DNA of 64,000 nt from Paenibacillus piscarius (GCF_022234545.1 NZ_JAIEUI010000006.1:248001-312000), one strand, 5' to 3'. Positions 18,637-27,943 are shown, counted from the first letter of the stretch. The notes: a model not told the origin generated them from the letters alone. Translations and numbers: made by a program.

Positions 18637-19959
18637 TTAGGAGCCCTGACTGATAATGTTGTTAACTTCCTTCTCTACCTTGTTGAGCGTCTCTTTGATA
18701 TCTGCGCCGTTCATCAGAATCTCCTGCAGTCCCCGTGTCAGCGCAGAGTTGATATCCGCAGCACTTGGCACACCGACCATATAATCGGTAGCCTTATCCA
18801 GACTCTGCGAGGAAGCTACCTTCGCTTCGGCTTCCAGGGAACCGTCAGATTCGGTGAAGAACGAGTCCTGGATGGAGGCTTTGCTTGACGGCAGCGTATT
18901 AGCGACCTTGGAGAAGGCTGTCTGGTTCTCGGCGTTCGTAATGAAGGCGGCGAACTCCACCGCTTCCTTCGGGTTCTTCGACTTCTGCGGCACCACCAGG
19001 TTCATGGAATTGGAGAGGCGCAGATTTGCTTTGCCTGTCGGCAGCGGAACCGCAATCGTGTTCTTGTATACATCCGGTGCCGAGGTCTTGATGAAGTTAA
19101 TGAAGGTCGGGCCGGATAACTGGAAGGCGACCTGCTCCCCGGAGAAATACTGGATCTGCTTGCTGAAATCCGCGTCCTCCTTCAGTACCACGCCTTCCTT
19201 CATCAGGTCGCGCATCTGGGCAATCATCGCTTCGGCTTCCGGCGTATTGAAGGCGGCGGCAGTCTTATCCTCGTTCAGGATCTGGATGCCGTCGATCGGG
19301 AACAGCTTGGAGACCAGCTGCTGGGCATACCCGGCGGCTCCGGTCTTCTCATGAACCTGACGCGCCCACTCCACCAGCTCCTCACGGGTCTGCGGCGGGT
19401 TCGCCGGGTCGAGGCCGGCTTTTTCCACCAGCTTCTTGTTCATGAACAGCACTTCTGTACCCGTGTACCAAGGAAGCGCGTAAGCCTTACCGCCAAGCAC
19501 GGTAGAATTATAGATTCCCTCAAAATAACTCTTCGCCTGCTCATCCGTCAGGTATTCGTTCAGATCCAGCAGCGCCCCCTTGCTGCCTAACTGGCTGGCG
19601 AACTCAGTGTTCAGATTCACGACATCGGGACTCTTGCCGCTGGCTGTGCTGGTCAACAACCGCTGCGAGATGGCATCATACGGATAATCCTTCCACTCCA
19701 CCTTCACTCCCGGGTGGCTGCCCTCATACTTGGCGATCAGATCATTGAAGTAATCATTGAATGTAGGCTGAAGTGCAATCGTCCAGAACTCCAGAGTCAC
19801 GTCCTTCGCAGCAGCTGTTGCCTCGGCACCCGTGCCTGTCTGCCCGGCGTTTCCAGTATCCGTTGTACCCTTGGTGTTGCCATTCCCTCCGCAAGCGGCA
19901 AGCAGCATAGACATCGTCAGCAGTACTGATACCGTGAAGCCCTTCCTGTTCGTTCTCAC
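18637..19959 (-). CDS. Extracellular sugar-binding lipoprotein (amino-sugar importer)
   Basis: A 440-residue family 1 solute-binding protein with a lipobox LAAC near residue 22 and a Gly/Thr-rich linker. It probably starts at GTG 19959, eight bases after GAGGGGGAA, giving a basic N-terminus VRTNRKGF before the hydrophobic stretch. Mature motifs such as YALPWYTGTEVLFMNKKL are typical of oligosaccharide-binding members. It is the first gene of the amino-sugar operon. The upstream 150 bases are very AT-rich and probably contain the promoter. Confidence 0.88.
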   Translation of the reverse strand: MRTNRKGFTVSVLLTMSMLLAACGGNGNTKGTTDTGNAGQTGTGAEATAAAKDVTLEFWTIALQPTFNDYFNDLIAKYEGSHPGVKVEWKDYPYDAISQRLLTSTASGKSPDVVNLNTEFASQLGSKGALLDLNEYLTDEQAKSYFEGIYNSTVLGGKAYALPWYTGTEVLFMNKKLVEKAGLDPANPPQTREELVEWARQVHEKTGAAGYAQQLVSKLFPIDGIQILNEDKTAAAFNTPEAEAMIAQMRDLMKEGVVLKEDADFSKQIQYFSGEQVAFQLSGPTFINFIKTSAPDVYKNTIAVPLPTGKANLRLSNSMNLVVPQKSKNPKEAVEFAAFITNAENQTAFSKVANTLPSSKASIQDSFFTESDGSLEAEAKVASSQSLDKATDYMVGVPSAADINSALTRGLQEILMNGADIKETLNKVEKEVNNIISQGS

Positions 19960-20272
19960 ACAACATTCCCCCTCAGTATAAGTGTAAGGTGAGCGCCCTT
20001 CCCGCGTCAGCAATCCTGACTTGTTGCTCCCTCTTTGCAATGAGTATAGCAGAATTCACATTTAAATAAAGTATTTTTCCTAAATTAAATTAAAAAAAGA
20101 AATAATTTTTCTTTTTAGGCCGAATAAACTGGAGTAAGTTCTTTTGAAAGATGAGAAATGCAGAAAATGATACAGGCATCTTATGCCATTCTTCAGCACT
20201 GTCTACCTTTTCCCGGCCGTTTGTTTCTTGGTAGGATATGTTAGGACGGACTAAGTGCACTCTCGCCGACGC

Positions 20273-20453
20273 AATGTAATCGGATTTTCGCTTACATTTG
20301 GCTCGCGTACCCGTGCACTTGTCCGATGTAATCGGTTTTTCCATTACATTGGGACCACATCCCCCTGCCTTGACGTTATGTAATCGGTTTTCCACATATA
20401 TTGGGTCCTCACGTCTACACCGAGCGCATTGCGATCGGCTTTTCGCATTCAGG
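20273..20453 (+). repeat. Four-unit array, 51/52 bp period, ATGTAATCGG class
   Basis: Cores beginning ATGTAATCGG occur at 20274, 20326 and 20378, and a degenerate one has its ATCGG at 20434; the spacings are 52, 52 and 51 bp. The core reads ATGTAATCGGTTTTCC followed by a TTACATT-like box, so its ends are inverted. The roughly 24 bp spacers are GC-rich and poorly conserved. No open frame or protein gene is associated. Confidence 0.85.
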
Positions 20454-20485
20454 CTCTAATCCATGGGTGTACGTTTTTCTCCACA

Positions 20486-20536
20486 ACAAAAAACCTCCGC
20501 CTGCACCGGAAGAGAGATCCCGGCAAAGCGGAGGTT
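20486..20536 (-). terminator. Terminator after the MFS transporter
   Basis: AACCTCCGC (20492-20500) pairs with GCGGAGGTT (20528-20536), with an inner CCGG stem. On the minus strand it is followed by TTTTTTGT. Confidence 0.8.
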
Positions 20537-20568
20537 GGAGATATGGATCAGAGTTGTGTACTCAGTGC

Positions 20569-21810
20569 CTATTGAACGGCAGCCTGCTCCGGTGCCTTCT
20601 GATTCATGATCGGCAGCATGACCATTGCGCCCAGCAGGAACAGCAAGCCGGCTCCGCCGTAGATCGCGCTTAGTGAGAAGGAGCTCTTCAGCGCGCCGGC
20701 GAAGGACATAGACACGACCATCATGCCGACGAACATCGGATTCAGCACGCCGTTGACCCGGCCGACGATGGCGGAATGGGACCATTTTAGAATCATGGTG
20801 CTGATTCCGATATGGATGCACGGGAACACCAGCCCGTTCAGGAACTGGATGGTCAATGTGAGCGGAATGCTGGTGGATAACCCGACAATCGTGGTACAGA
20901 TCGCGCCCGAGACCATCCCGATGGCCAGCAGCAGCTGCGGAGGGACTTTTTTGGCAAAAGCAGCGACAATCCCTCCTCCGATCAGCATCGCGGCCCCATT
21001 AACCATCAGCATGTATTGCAGAAACTCCTCATTCTTGCCCAGCCGCTCTGTGACGATGAACAGATTCAGCGCCTGGGATACGCCAACAGCAAGCCCTGCC
21101 AGCACAAACGCCAGCCCAAGCATCCGCAGCACCCGGCTCTGCCAGACATAGCGGAAGCCTTCGGTGAAGTCCTTGCGGAATTGCCCTTTCACGGCCACCG
21201 TCTGGGTAACGGAATGGTCCTCTGGGAGACGGATAAGAACCAATGCTGAGAGAATAAATACCACGCCCATCACAGCAATGGAAATCTCCAGCCCGAATGT
21301 GCTGTACACAAACGTCCCCAGCATCGGCCCGAGCACCATGAAGATCGCCATCAGCGACTGGAAGAGCGCCATACCCTGCTGCAATTGCTCTTCTGGCACA
21401 TGAACCTTGAACAATCTCATGCTCGACGGCTGGGAGAACTGGGACAGAATGGCCGAGATGAAGGCGACCAGATAGACGGACTCCCAGGACCCGAAATGAA
21501 TGCTCAGCAGCACGGCGAAGACCGATACGGCGGATAGTGAATCACACCAGATCATCGTCCGCTTCGGCCGCCACCGGTCGGCAAAGGTGCCGCCAATGAA
21601 CGAGAATACAAAAATCGGTGCAAACTCCGCTACGCTAATCAGGGAGATCGCATAGGGATCGTTGTTGGTCCGTTCCGCAACATACAGGAGAATGGCAAAA
21701 TTCCGCACCCAGATCCCGATCTGCAGAAGCACACTCGACAAAAGAATCGTCTGCAGAAAGCGGTTACCGAACAAGCTGGGCGGTTTTGCGTTTTGTTCAT
21801 GCCTAATCAA
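20569..21810 (-). CDS. MFS transporter
   Basis: A 413-residue protein with twelve predicted transmembrane helices. The loop between helices 2 and 3 carries GGTFADRWRPKRTM, the signature of the major facilitator superfamily drug/metabolite exporters of the MFS_3 type. It probably starts at TTG 21810, eight bases after AGGGGGT. It stands alone, with a terminator behind it and a repeat-bearing intergenic region in front. The substrate is unknown. Confidence 0.85.
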   Translation of the reverse strand: MIRHEQNAKPPSLFGNRFLQTILLSSVLLQIGIWVRNFAILLYVAERTNNDPYAISLISVAEFAPIFVFSFIGGTFADRWRPKRTMIWCDSLSAVSVFAVLLSIHFGSWESVYLVAFISAILSQFSQPSSMRLFKVHVPEEQLQQGMALFQSLMAIFMVLGPMLGTFVYSTFGLEISIAVMGVVFILSALVLIRLPEDHSVTQTVAVKGQFRKDFTEGFRYVWQSRVLRMLGLAFVLAGLAVGVSQALNLFIVTERLGKNEEFLQYMLMVNGAAMLIGGGIVAAFAKKVPPQLLLAIGMVSGAICTTIVGLSTSIPLTLTIQFLNGLVFPCIHIGISTMILKWSHSAIVGRVNGVLNPMFVGMMVVSMSFAGALKSSFSLSAIYGGAGLLFLLGAMVMLPIMNQKAPEQAAVQ

Positions 21811-21992
21811 TCTTGTTGACCCCCTAATAAATCCGTAAAATAAATGGTTAAACCTTAGTTCATTCCAGGCATGGTTCTCCTTTCACTCCCTTATTATACG
21901 GACCGGACCGTGATCAAGAAAGACCTGCGGACAGAAAAATTTGCAATTAATCTCCCACTGGTTTAGAAGGATGAATCTGATGAAATGTGAGC

Positions 21993-22024
21993 GTGATGTA
22001 TGTGGAAAACCGATTACATTCGGC
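21993..22024 (-). repeat. Single inverted unit of the ATGTAATCGG class
   Basis: Read on the minus strand it gives CGAATGTAATCGGTTTTCC followed by ACATACATC. It is nearly identical to the units at 20378 and 11835. A trace of a second unit (CACATCCGG) lies beside it. Confidence 0.75.
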
Positions 22025-22079
22025 AGGTTCGGGGGTAACGAACCGGATGTGAGCGGGAGTTGTGCTCCTGCTCCCAAAG

Positions 22080-22127
22080 AAAAAGCTGCCCCAACCAGCC
22101 ACTTGATGGCATTAGAGACAGCTTTTT
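22080..22127 (-). terminator. Terminator after the PEP-hydrolase-family gene
   Basis: AAAAAGCTG (22080-22088) and CAGCTTTTT (22119-22127) form the stem. The T run lies at the 3' side on the minus strand and is continued by CTTT. Confidence 0.7.
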
Positions 22128-22158
22128 GAGAGTGTACAGCCAGTTGGCTATAACGCTC

Positions 22159-22989
22159 TTACTTATGAATCGCCTTGAACGCCTCGGTCTGCTGGGTAAT
22201 GCCCTTCTCAGCGGCAAACCGCTCGATGCTCGATGCGCCGAAGAAGCCGTCGATGCCCATCGTCCGCTCAATGACATATGCGGCATCCTCGGGCTCGGCA
22301 ATCGGACCGCCGTGGCAGATGATCATGATATCAGGGTTCACGGCACGGCCGGCTGCGATAATCGCCTCGATGCGTTCCACGCAGTCATCCAGGGTAAGCG
22401 CGGTTACAGCACCGATCGTGCCCTTGGTAGTGAGGCCCATGTGCGCAACCAGAATGTCCGCACCAGCTTCAGCCATCGCTCGCGCCTGTTCCGGGTCGAA
22501 CACATACGGGGTGGTCAGCAGATCCAGCTCATGGGCGGTTCGTATCATCTCCACTTCCAGGCCGTATCCCATGCCGGTCTCCTCCAGATTCTGCCGGAAT
22601 ACGCCGTCAATCAGTCCCACGGTCGGGAAGTTCTGTACTCCGCTGAAGCCCTGCTCCTTCAATTGCTTCAGATAGACCTCCATCACCCGGAACGGGTCGG
22701 TCCCGCATACTCCGGCCAGCACCGGCGTGTCTTTAACGACAGGCAGCACCTCAGATCCCATCTCGACAACAATCTGGTTCGCATCCCCGTAGGACAGCAG
22801 GCCGGCCAGTGAACCGCGCCCCGCCATTCTGTATCGTCCTGAATTATAGACAATCAGCATATCGGCTCCGCCGGCTTCACTGCTCTTGGCGGTAATGCCT
22901 GTGCCTGCCCCAACACCGAGGAGAATTTTGCCTGCCTTCACTTCTTCCTTGAATTTCGCCATAATCTCTGTTCTGCTCAGCTTATTCAT
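22159..22989 (-). CDS. Phosphoenolpyruvate-hydrolase-family TIM barrel
   Basis: A 276-residue protein of the PEP_hydrolase/TIM-barrel signal-transduction family (PF09370-like). Motifs include [20 protein letters not shown] near 25-44, the block [15 protein letters not shown] and ICHGGPI. The ATG at 22989 follows GGAGGA. The gene follows the Tm-1-like gene by 25 bases. In the plant protein Tm-1 the same two domains are fused in one polypeptide, which supports a joint function. The physiological reaction is not established and the PEP name is inherited from the domain database. Confidence 0.85.
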   Translation of the reverse strand: MNKLSRTEIMAKFKEEVKAGKILLGVGAGTGITAKSSEAGGADMLIVYNSGRYRMAGRGSLAGLLSYGDANQIVVEMGSEVLPVVKDTPVLAGVCGTDPFRVMEVYLKQLKEQGFSGVQNFPTVGLIDGVFRQNLEETGMGYGLEVEMIRTAHELDLLTTPYVFDPEQARAMAEAGADILVAHMGLTTKGTIGAVTALTLDDCVERIEAIIAAGRAVNPDIMIICHGGPIAEPEDAAYVIERTMGIDGFFGASSIERFAAEKGITQQTEAFKAIHK

Positions 22990-23014
22990 GTATAGTTCCT
23001 CCTTGTGGTATGGT

Positions 23015-24238
23015 TCAGGTATGGGCATCCTGCATCAGATCAATTAGTTTATGAGCCGCCGCCTGGGCAAAAGCCGGATCGTTGATCGCTTGGTTCAGCT
23101 CAATGACTTCAACGACGGAGCGGTCCACCTGCCCGCGCAGGGTATCGAACAGCATCCGGTCCTCCTCAGGACCATAGAACGGCTGTCCCTCCACATCAAT
23201 CGCCGAGATGCCCTGGAGCGGCAGCATCAGGACGGTTTTCTCCTTAGCCAGATTGAGCTTCTCTGCCAGCTTCTTACCGATCTGTTCATTTTCAGCCACG
23301 GTAGTTCGCATCAGCGTAACGGTCGGATTGTGATGGTAGAACTTGCGGTCCTTGAACTTCTCCGGCACACTATCCGCCGGGCCGAAGTTACACATATCCA
23401 GCGCGCCTACCGACACTACCTGCGGAATGCGCTTACGGCTTGCCGCCTCCAGGCGGTGCGGTCCGGCATTCAGAACGCCGCCGATGAGTTCATCCGCCCA
23501 CTCGGTGGTCGTCAGGTCGAGCACCCCTTCAATGAACCCGGCCTCGATCAGCGCCTCCATGGATTGTCCGCCGATGCCGGTGGCATGGAACACAAGCACC
23601 TCGTAGCCCGCGTCCTCCAGAACTTTGCGCGCTTCGGTTACACATGGCGTGGTTACGCCGAACATGGTCGCGGCTACCAGCGGCTTTTTATCCGGCTGCT
23701 GCGCGGTCTCGAACCTTAGCATCCCTGCGATGGCGAATATAGCGTTGCTGAAGATTTTGGTGGAGATAGAATTGAGGCCTGCCACATCCACTACTGATGG
23801 AATCATGACAATATCACTTGTGCCCACATATGGAGCGGTGTTGCCGGACGCCACGGTCGATACCAGCACCTTCGGTACGCCGATCGGCAGTGCCCGCATC
23901 GCGGGGGCCACCAGTGAAGTTCCGCCGGTACCGCCGAAGGAGATCATGCCATCGAATCTGCCTTCCTTATATAGCTGCGGGACGAGCTGCTCCAGTCCTC
24001 TGGACAGCACCTCTGTCGCCAGGGCCCGGTCCTTCTTCGCTGTAAGCTCCTCGATGCTCATGCCTGCGGCACGCGCAACGTCGCTGTTCGGCACCTCCGG
24101 GACAAAAGCCGGCTCAAATACACCGGTATGAATCATCAGCGTCTTCAGTCCGAGCTCCTCGGCAAGCTTCTTGATATACAGGTACTCCTCGCCTTTGGTA
24201 TCAAAGGTTCCGGCGATTGCGAGCGTCTTCGTCTTCAT
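23015..24238 (-). CDS. Tm-1-like (UPF0261) protein
   Basis: A 407-residue protein matching the UPF0261 / Tm-1-like ATP-binding family. Markers are [13 protein letters not shown] near the start, [35 protein letters not shown], a [18 protein letters not shown] block, and [18 protein letters not shown] near the C-terminus. It corresponds to the N-terminal half of the tomato Tm-1 protein. The downstream gene corresponds to the C-terminal half. The ATG at 24238 follows AGGAGGGC. A cre-like sequence at 24292-24305 precedes it, suggesting repression when preferred sugars are present. The function in bacteria is unknown. Confidence 0.85.
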   Translation of the reverse strand: MKTKTLAIAGTFDTKGEEYLYIKKLAEELGLKTLMIHTGVFEPAFVPEVPNSDVARAAGMSIEELTAKKDRALATEVLSRGLEQLVPQLYKEGRFDGMISFGGTGGTSLVAPAMRALPIGVPKVLVSTVASGNTAPYVGTSDIVMIPSVVDVAGLNSISTKIFSNAIFAIAGMLRFETAQQPDKKPLVAATMFGVTTPCVTEARKVLEDAGYEVLVFHATGIGGQSMEALIEAGFIEGVLDLTTTEWADELIGGVLNAGPHRLEAASRKRIPQVVSVGALDMCNFGPADSVPEKFKDRKFYHHNPTVTLMRTTVAENEQIGKKLAEKLNLAKEKTVLMLPLQGISAIDVEGQPFYGPEEDRMLFDTLRGQVDRSVVEVIELNQAINDPAFAQAAAHKLIDLMQDAHT

Positions 24239-24291
24239 GCTGCGCCCTCCTCTATTCATTATAGATTCATCATACCGGGCTTGTTCATGAA

Positions 24292-24305
24292 TGAAAACGC
24301 TTTTA
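24292..24305. promoter_or_regulatory. Candidate cre site (CcpA operator)
   Basis: TGAAAACGCTTTTA matches the catabolite-responsive element consensus TGWAANCGNTNWCA at 13 of 14 positions. It lies about 54 bases before the start of the Tm-1-like gene, in the short space after the AraC-fusion gene. Confidence 0.6.
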
Positions 24306-24309
24306 TGTT

Positions 24310-25509
24310 CTATGTTCTTGTGTTTAGGTTAGATCGGTATTGTCTGGGAGAGCAGCCCTTCAGTTTCTTGAACATCCGGCTGAACAGGGCATAGTCAGGA
24401 TATCCTGCCATGGCAGCCACCTCAGACAGCTGAAGATGCGGCGACTGGAGCAGGGTGGCGGCTTTGTCGATCCGGTAGTTCACCAGGTAGCTCTGGAAGC
24501 TGCAGCCTACCTCTTTTTTGAACAAGCTGCTTAAGTAGCTCCGGGAGATATGGGCCACCTGGGCCAGATCCGCGAAAATAATCTCCTCGCTGTAATTCTG
24601 CGCCACATACTCCTTCACGAATTCAACGTAATCATAATGCTTGGTGATGCCGCTGAGCATCTGGACCATCAGATCGTCCTCATTCAGCTGGCCCAGGCGC
24701 TTGAAGTCGCGGGTGATCGCCGTAATCGACTGCTCGGAGGGAATCCGTTCAAAAGCCGACCCGCCGATGTAGCCCATAATCGCTGTATTGTTGCTGTACA
24801 TATACTGGACATCGACTGGCGTCTTGACCGGCCCGCCGTAGATCATCTGGATCACCTCCGGCTTCACTTGCCCGCCGGCTGCGAGAATACGCAGCGCCTT
24901 CGACTTAGCGGCCTCCAGAGAGACCACCTTCCGCGCCCCCAGTAGCCCGCCAACGGTCAGTCCGAGATGCACACAGATCACATCCGCCCCCGCTTCGGCC
25001 ATCTGAACCGCCTGCTGCTCATCGAATACGAACGCCACCGTGAACAGCTCCTGCTGATGGGCCACGCGTATCGCCTCTACCTCCTGCTCATAGCAGATGC
25101 CGTCTTCCTCCAGCGCCTCTCTGAACCTGCCGTCGATGAGGCCTACGGTCGGATAATTATTGATCCCCGCGAAGCCTCTGGCCTTGATCTCTTCAATATA
25201 TTCAGCCATATCCCTGGTAGGGTCATTCGCATTCAGCCCGAACAGCACTGGCGTCTGTCTCACCAGCGGAATAATCTCTCTGGAGCCAAAATTCATCACC
25301 ATTTCATTGCTGTTACAGAACGGCAGGAAGCCCGCCAAAGAGCTTCTTCCCATCTGCCGGAACTTGCCGGAATTCAGCATCAGGATGAAGTCCGCTCCAC
25401 TCTCTGCGGCCACCTTGGCCGTGATCCCCGTCCCTGTCGAGACGCCGATGATGTGGTTGCCTTCATGAAGCTGTGTCTGCAGCCGTTTCAGAATAGCAGT
25501 ACGGTTCAA
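24310..25509 (-). CDS. PEP-hydrolase-like barrel fused to AraC DNA-binding domain
   Basis: A 399-residue fusion. Residues 1-275 form a barrel paralogous to the enzyme at 22159-22989, sharing [30 protein letters not shown] and VHLGLT. The HGGP motif of the stand-alone protein is replaced by YGGP. Residues 295-395 form an AraC helix-turn-helix domain (SRSYLSSLFKKEVGCSFQSYL and YPDYALFSRMFKKLKGCSPRQY). The barrel probably serves as the ligand sensor of a regulator for the two genes downstream. It starts at TTG 25509 after GAGAAGGG. Confidence 0.88.
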   Translation of the reverse strand: MNRTAILKRLQTQLHEGNHIIGVSTGTGITAKVAAESGADFILMLNSGKFRQMGRSSLAGFLPFCNSNEMVMNFGSREIIPLVRQTPVLFGLNANDPTRDMAEYIEEIKARGFAGINNYPTVGLIDGRFREALEEDGICYEQEVEAIRVAHQQELFTVAFVFDEQQAVQMAEAGADVICVHLGLTVGGLLGARKVVSLEAAKSKALRILAAGGQVKPEVIQMIYGGPVKTPVDVQYMYSNNTAIMGYIGGSAFERIPSEQSITAITRDFKRLGQLNEDDLMVQMLSGITKHYDYVEFVKEYVAQNYSEEIIFADLAQVAHISRSYLSSLFKKEVGCSFQSYLVNYRIDKAATLLQSPHLQLSEVAAMAGYPDYALFSRMFKKLKGCSPRQYRSNLNTRT

Positions 25510-25551
25510 GTCGTATCCCTTCTCTCTATTCGTGTTCTCTTCCCGTCCATC

Positions 25552-26316
25552 TTACCACGGCCGCCAGCCTGACAGAATCAGCAGCGTATACACAAGCATG
25601 ATACCCCCGGCCGCAGCATCTATACGTGAAAAGTGCAGCACTCTGAACGAGGTCCGGCCCCGCCCGTTCCCGTAAGCTCTGGCTTCAATAGTCATCGCGA
25701 GCTGCTCCGCCCGGCCGATCGTGGTCGCCAGCAGCGGGATGACTAACCGCAGGCAGGCTTGAACCCGCTGGCGGCCTCGGAGAGAGCGGATCTCTAGCCC
25801 TCTGGCCTTCTGCGCCATAAGAATGCGGTCCAGCTCCTGGCTGATCGTCGGAATGAAGCGGACCGCCAGCATAACCATCAGGGCGAAGGCTTCCACGGGA
25901 ATCCCCAGACGGATAAGCGGCTTGCATAGTACTTCCAGGCCTTTGGCCAGATCCAACGGCTTCGTCGTTCGTGTCAGGACCAGGGCAATGGAGACCGGCA
26001 GCAGAATCCGCCAGAGGTTGAAGACTTCCGTTAGGATGCCGTCCTGGCTCCGGTTGAACAGAAGATGATAGAGTAACGGCAGCAGCAGGAACAAGAGCAC
26101 CGGGCGTAAGCCTCTAAGATACAAGCGCAGCGGGAGGCGGGATAACCGCATGGAGCCGGCCGCAAGCACGGTAGCTGCCACATATCCGGCGGGTGCTCTA
26201 AGCTGCATACAGCACAGGGTAAATACAACGACGCATAACAGCTTCGTCCGCGGATCAAGCCGGTGAATGACGGAAGCTGAATGGACGTACTGCCCCCAAG
26301 TGGCCGCAGTGTTCAT
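25552..26316 (-). CDS. ecfT: ECF transporter transmembrane T component
   Basis: A 254-residue membrane protein of the CbiQ/EcfT family with about five hydrophobic helices. It has the characteristic cytoplasmic coupling-helix motifs, an Ala-Arg-Gly triplet in AQKARGLEIRSL and a second variant in IEARAYGNG, which contact the ATPase pair. Its ATG overlaps the TGA of ecfA2 as ATGA. As the last gene of the bioY operon it should complete an energy-coupling factor module for the BioY biotin-binding subunit. Confidence 0.88.
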   Translation of the reverse strand: MNTAATWGQYVHSASVIHRLDPRTKLLCVVVFTLCCMQLRAPAGYVAATVLAAGSMRLSRLPLRLYLRGLRPVLLFLLLPLLYHLLFNRSQDGILTEVFNLWRILLPVSIALVLTRTTKPLDLAKGLEVLCKPLIRLGIPVEAFALMVMLAVRFIPTISQELDRILMAQKARGLEIRSLRGRQRVQACLRLVIPLLATTIGRAEQLAMTIEARAYGNGRGRTSFRVLHFSRIDAAAGGIMLVYTLLILSGWRPW

Positions 26317-27158
26317 GCCAGCTTGCCTTTGCCGTGCCAGACTGCCCTGACCCGTTCCATAATATCAGCTTCCCGGCAGCTTGCCGGCTCCAGACTCTGC
26401 CCGGATAACCTCTCGACAAGTCTTAAGAGCTGTACCGGCTCCGGCAGCGGCAGACCTGCCTGCTCCGGATGCTTCAGGAATAACTCGTTAACCTCATAAT
26501 GGCCCAAGATGTTCCCTTCATTCAATAGAATGACCTCATCCGAATATTCGGCTACGTCCTCCAGCTGATGGGAGATGAACAGCACCGTCCGCCCGTTCTC
26601 CTTCTGCCAGCTTCGGAGCCGGGAGAGCAGCTTTCTTCTGCTTGCAGGATCAAGCCCTGCCGCCGGCTCATCCAGAATCAGCAGCTCGGGGTCCGCAATC
26701 AGCACCGAAGCAATTGCCACACGCCGCTTCAGTCCCCCGCTGAGCTGGAACGGATTCTGCGGAAGAAGCTCTGCGGGTATCCCCACCTTCTCCATAACCG
26801 CCTGAATAGCTTGGTCCACGCTTGTTCTGGATGCCCCCAGCATAGTGAGCGCGAAACCCAGCTCCTGCTCCACCGTCGCCGCAAACAGCTGCTGCTCCGG
26901 ATACTGAAAAACATAGCCGATCTGCGGAACCGCCTTCAGCCGTCCCTTGCGGTCTCTTGGCATAGGCTGTCCATTCTGCCTGTACTCGCCGCTATAGAAC
27001 GGAACCAGCCCTTTGACCACCTTGGCCAACGTTGACTTCCCGGCGCCGGTCCGGCCGATCAGCGAGATCCACTTCCCCTCCTGCAGATGGCAGCTAGCGG
27101 AATGCAGAATATCCCGGCCGTCCAGCCTTACACTTATATCCGTTAACGCATAGCCCAT
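26313..27158 (-). CDS. ecfA2: ECF transporter ATPase A2
   Basis: A 281-residue ABC ATPase. Walker A is GRTGAGKST (about 35-43), the Q loop is YVFQYPEQQLF, the signature is QLSGGLKRRVAIA, and Walker B is LLILDEPAAGLD. The KRRVA form of the signature and FQYPEQQLF are typical of EcfA2. The N-terminus overlaps ecfA1 by 16 bases, so translation is coupled. It pairs with EcfA1 to power vitamin uptake. Confidence 0.9.
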   Translation of the reverse strand: MGYALTDISVRLDGRDILHSASCHLQEGKWISLIGRTGAGKSTLAKVVKGLVPFYSGEYRQNGQPMPRDRKGRLKAVPQIGYVFQYPEQQLFAATVEQELGFALTMLGASRTSVDQAIQAVMEKVGIPAELLPQNPFQLSGGLKRRVAIASVLIADPELLILDEPAAGLDPASRRKLLSRLRSWQKENGRTVLFISHQLEDVAEYSDEVILLNEGNILGHYEVNELFLKHPEQAGLPLPEPVQLLRLVERLSGQSLEPASCREADIMERVRAVWHGKGKLA

Positions 27159-27943
27159 AGTTGTTCGATCGTCTCCTTCCAGTCCGCGCTTACAGGCACT
27201 TCAAGTCCAAGAGCTTGATACAATCTGGCGGCAAAAGGAAGCTCCAGCGGCTGCCCGGCGATAGTGTCACTACTGAATAAGCTCGCAGGCGGCCCGTCGT
27301 AGGCCATTTCCCCGCGGCTTAGCAGCAGAACGCGGTCAGCGGCCAGCACTTCATCCATATGATGAGTGATGTGGATGATCGTCAGGCCTTGCCCGTGCAG
27401 GCCGTGCAGAAGCTGAAGCAGCTCCTGTCTGCCTTGCGGGTCGAGCATGGAGGTCGCTTCATCCAGGATCAGAAACTCAGGCTGCATAGCGATAACTGCG
27501 GCCACAGCGACCCGCTGCTTCTGTCCGCCGGATAGCTGGTGCGGCGCAGAGTCCGCGTAGGACTCCATCAGCACGGACCGCAGCGCAGCGTCTGCACGGC
27601 GGCTCATCTCTGCTCTTGGCACCCGCAGATTCTCCAGCCCGAACACCACTTCATCCAGCACCGACGCCGTAATGAACTGATCGTCCGGGTTCTGGAAGAC
27701 AAGTCCAATACGCTCACGGATCCTCACAAGATCATCACGGTTCAGGGTATTAAGCGACCCTAGTCTTACCTCTCCCGCCCTGGGCTGCAGCAGCCCGTTC
27801 ATTAGCTTGGCGGCTGTGGATTTACCGCTGCCGTTCGCCCCAATGACGGCAACGAATTCGCCGGGTTGAATCCCGAAGCTAAGCTGACGGAGCACGGGCT
27901 CCCCCTGCCGGTAATCATAATCAACCCGGTCAAAAACCAGCAT
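27143..27943 (-). CDS. ecfA1: ECF transporter ATPase A1
   Basis: A 266-residue ABC ATPase. Walker A is GANGSGKST, the Q loop is GLVFQNPDDQFI, the signature is QLSGGQKQRVAVA, Walker B is FLILDEATSMLD, and the switch histidine is in ITHHMDE. FQNPDDQF is the usual EcfA1 form. The gene lies 45 bases after the thiolase-like gene. The usual genomic home of ecfA1-ecfA2-ecfT in Firmicutes is beside ribosomal protein genes, so this is probably a second, biotin-dedicated set. Confidence 0.9.
   Translation of the reverse strand: MLVFDRVDYDYRQGEPVLRQLSFGIQPGEFVAVIGANGSGKSTAAKLMNGLLQPRAGEVRLGSLNTLNRDDLVRIRERIGLVFQNPDDQFITASVLDEVVFGLENLRVPRAEMSRRADAALRSVLMESYADSAPHQLSGGQKQRVAVAAVIAMQPEFLILDEATSMLDPQGRQELLQLLHGLHGQGLTIIHITHHMDEVLAADRVLLLSRGEMAYDGPPASLFSSDTIAGQPLELPFAARLYQALGLEVPVSADWKETIEQLWAMR

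Larger units (their letters stand above)
19960..20568. other. Gene-free region with AT-rich promoter zone and repeat array
   Basis: No credible gene. It contains an AT-rich stretch with an inverted A/T run near 20090-20120, the four-unit ATGTAATCGG-class array (20273-20453) and the MFS gene terminator (20486-20536). Confidence 0.7.
21811..22158. other. Gene-free region between MFS and PEP-hydrolase-family genes
   Basis: No gene is supported. It holds the MFS promoter zone, one inverted ATGTAATCGG-class repeat unit (21993-22024) and the terminator of the gene at 22159 (22080-22127). Confidence 0.65.

Noticed and set aside
20090..20395. A 101-residue minus-strand frame
   Set aside because: It runs through the 51 bp repeat array and an AT-rich promoter zone, has no ribosome site and resembles no family.
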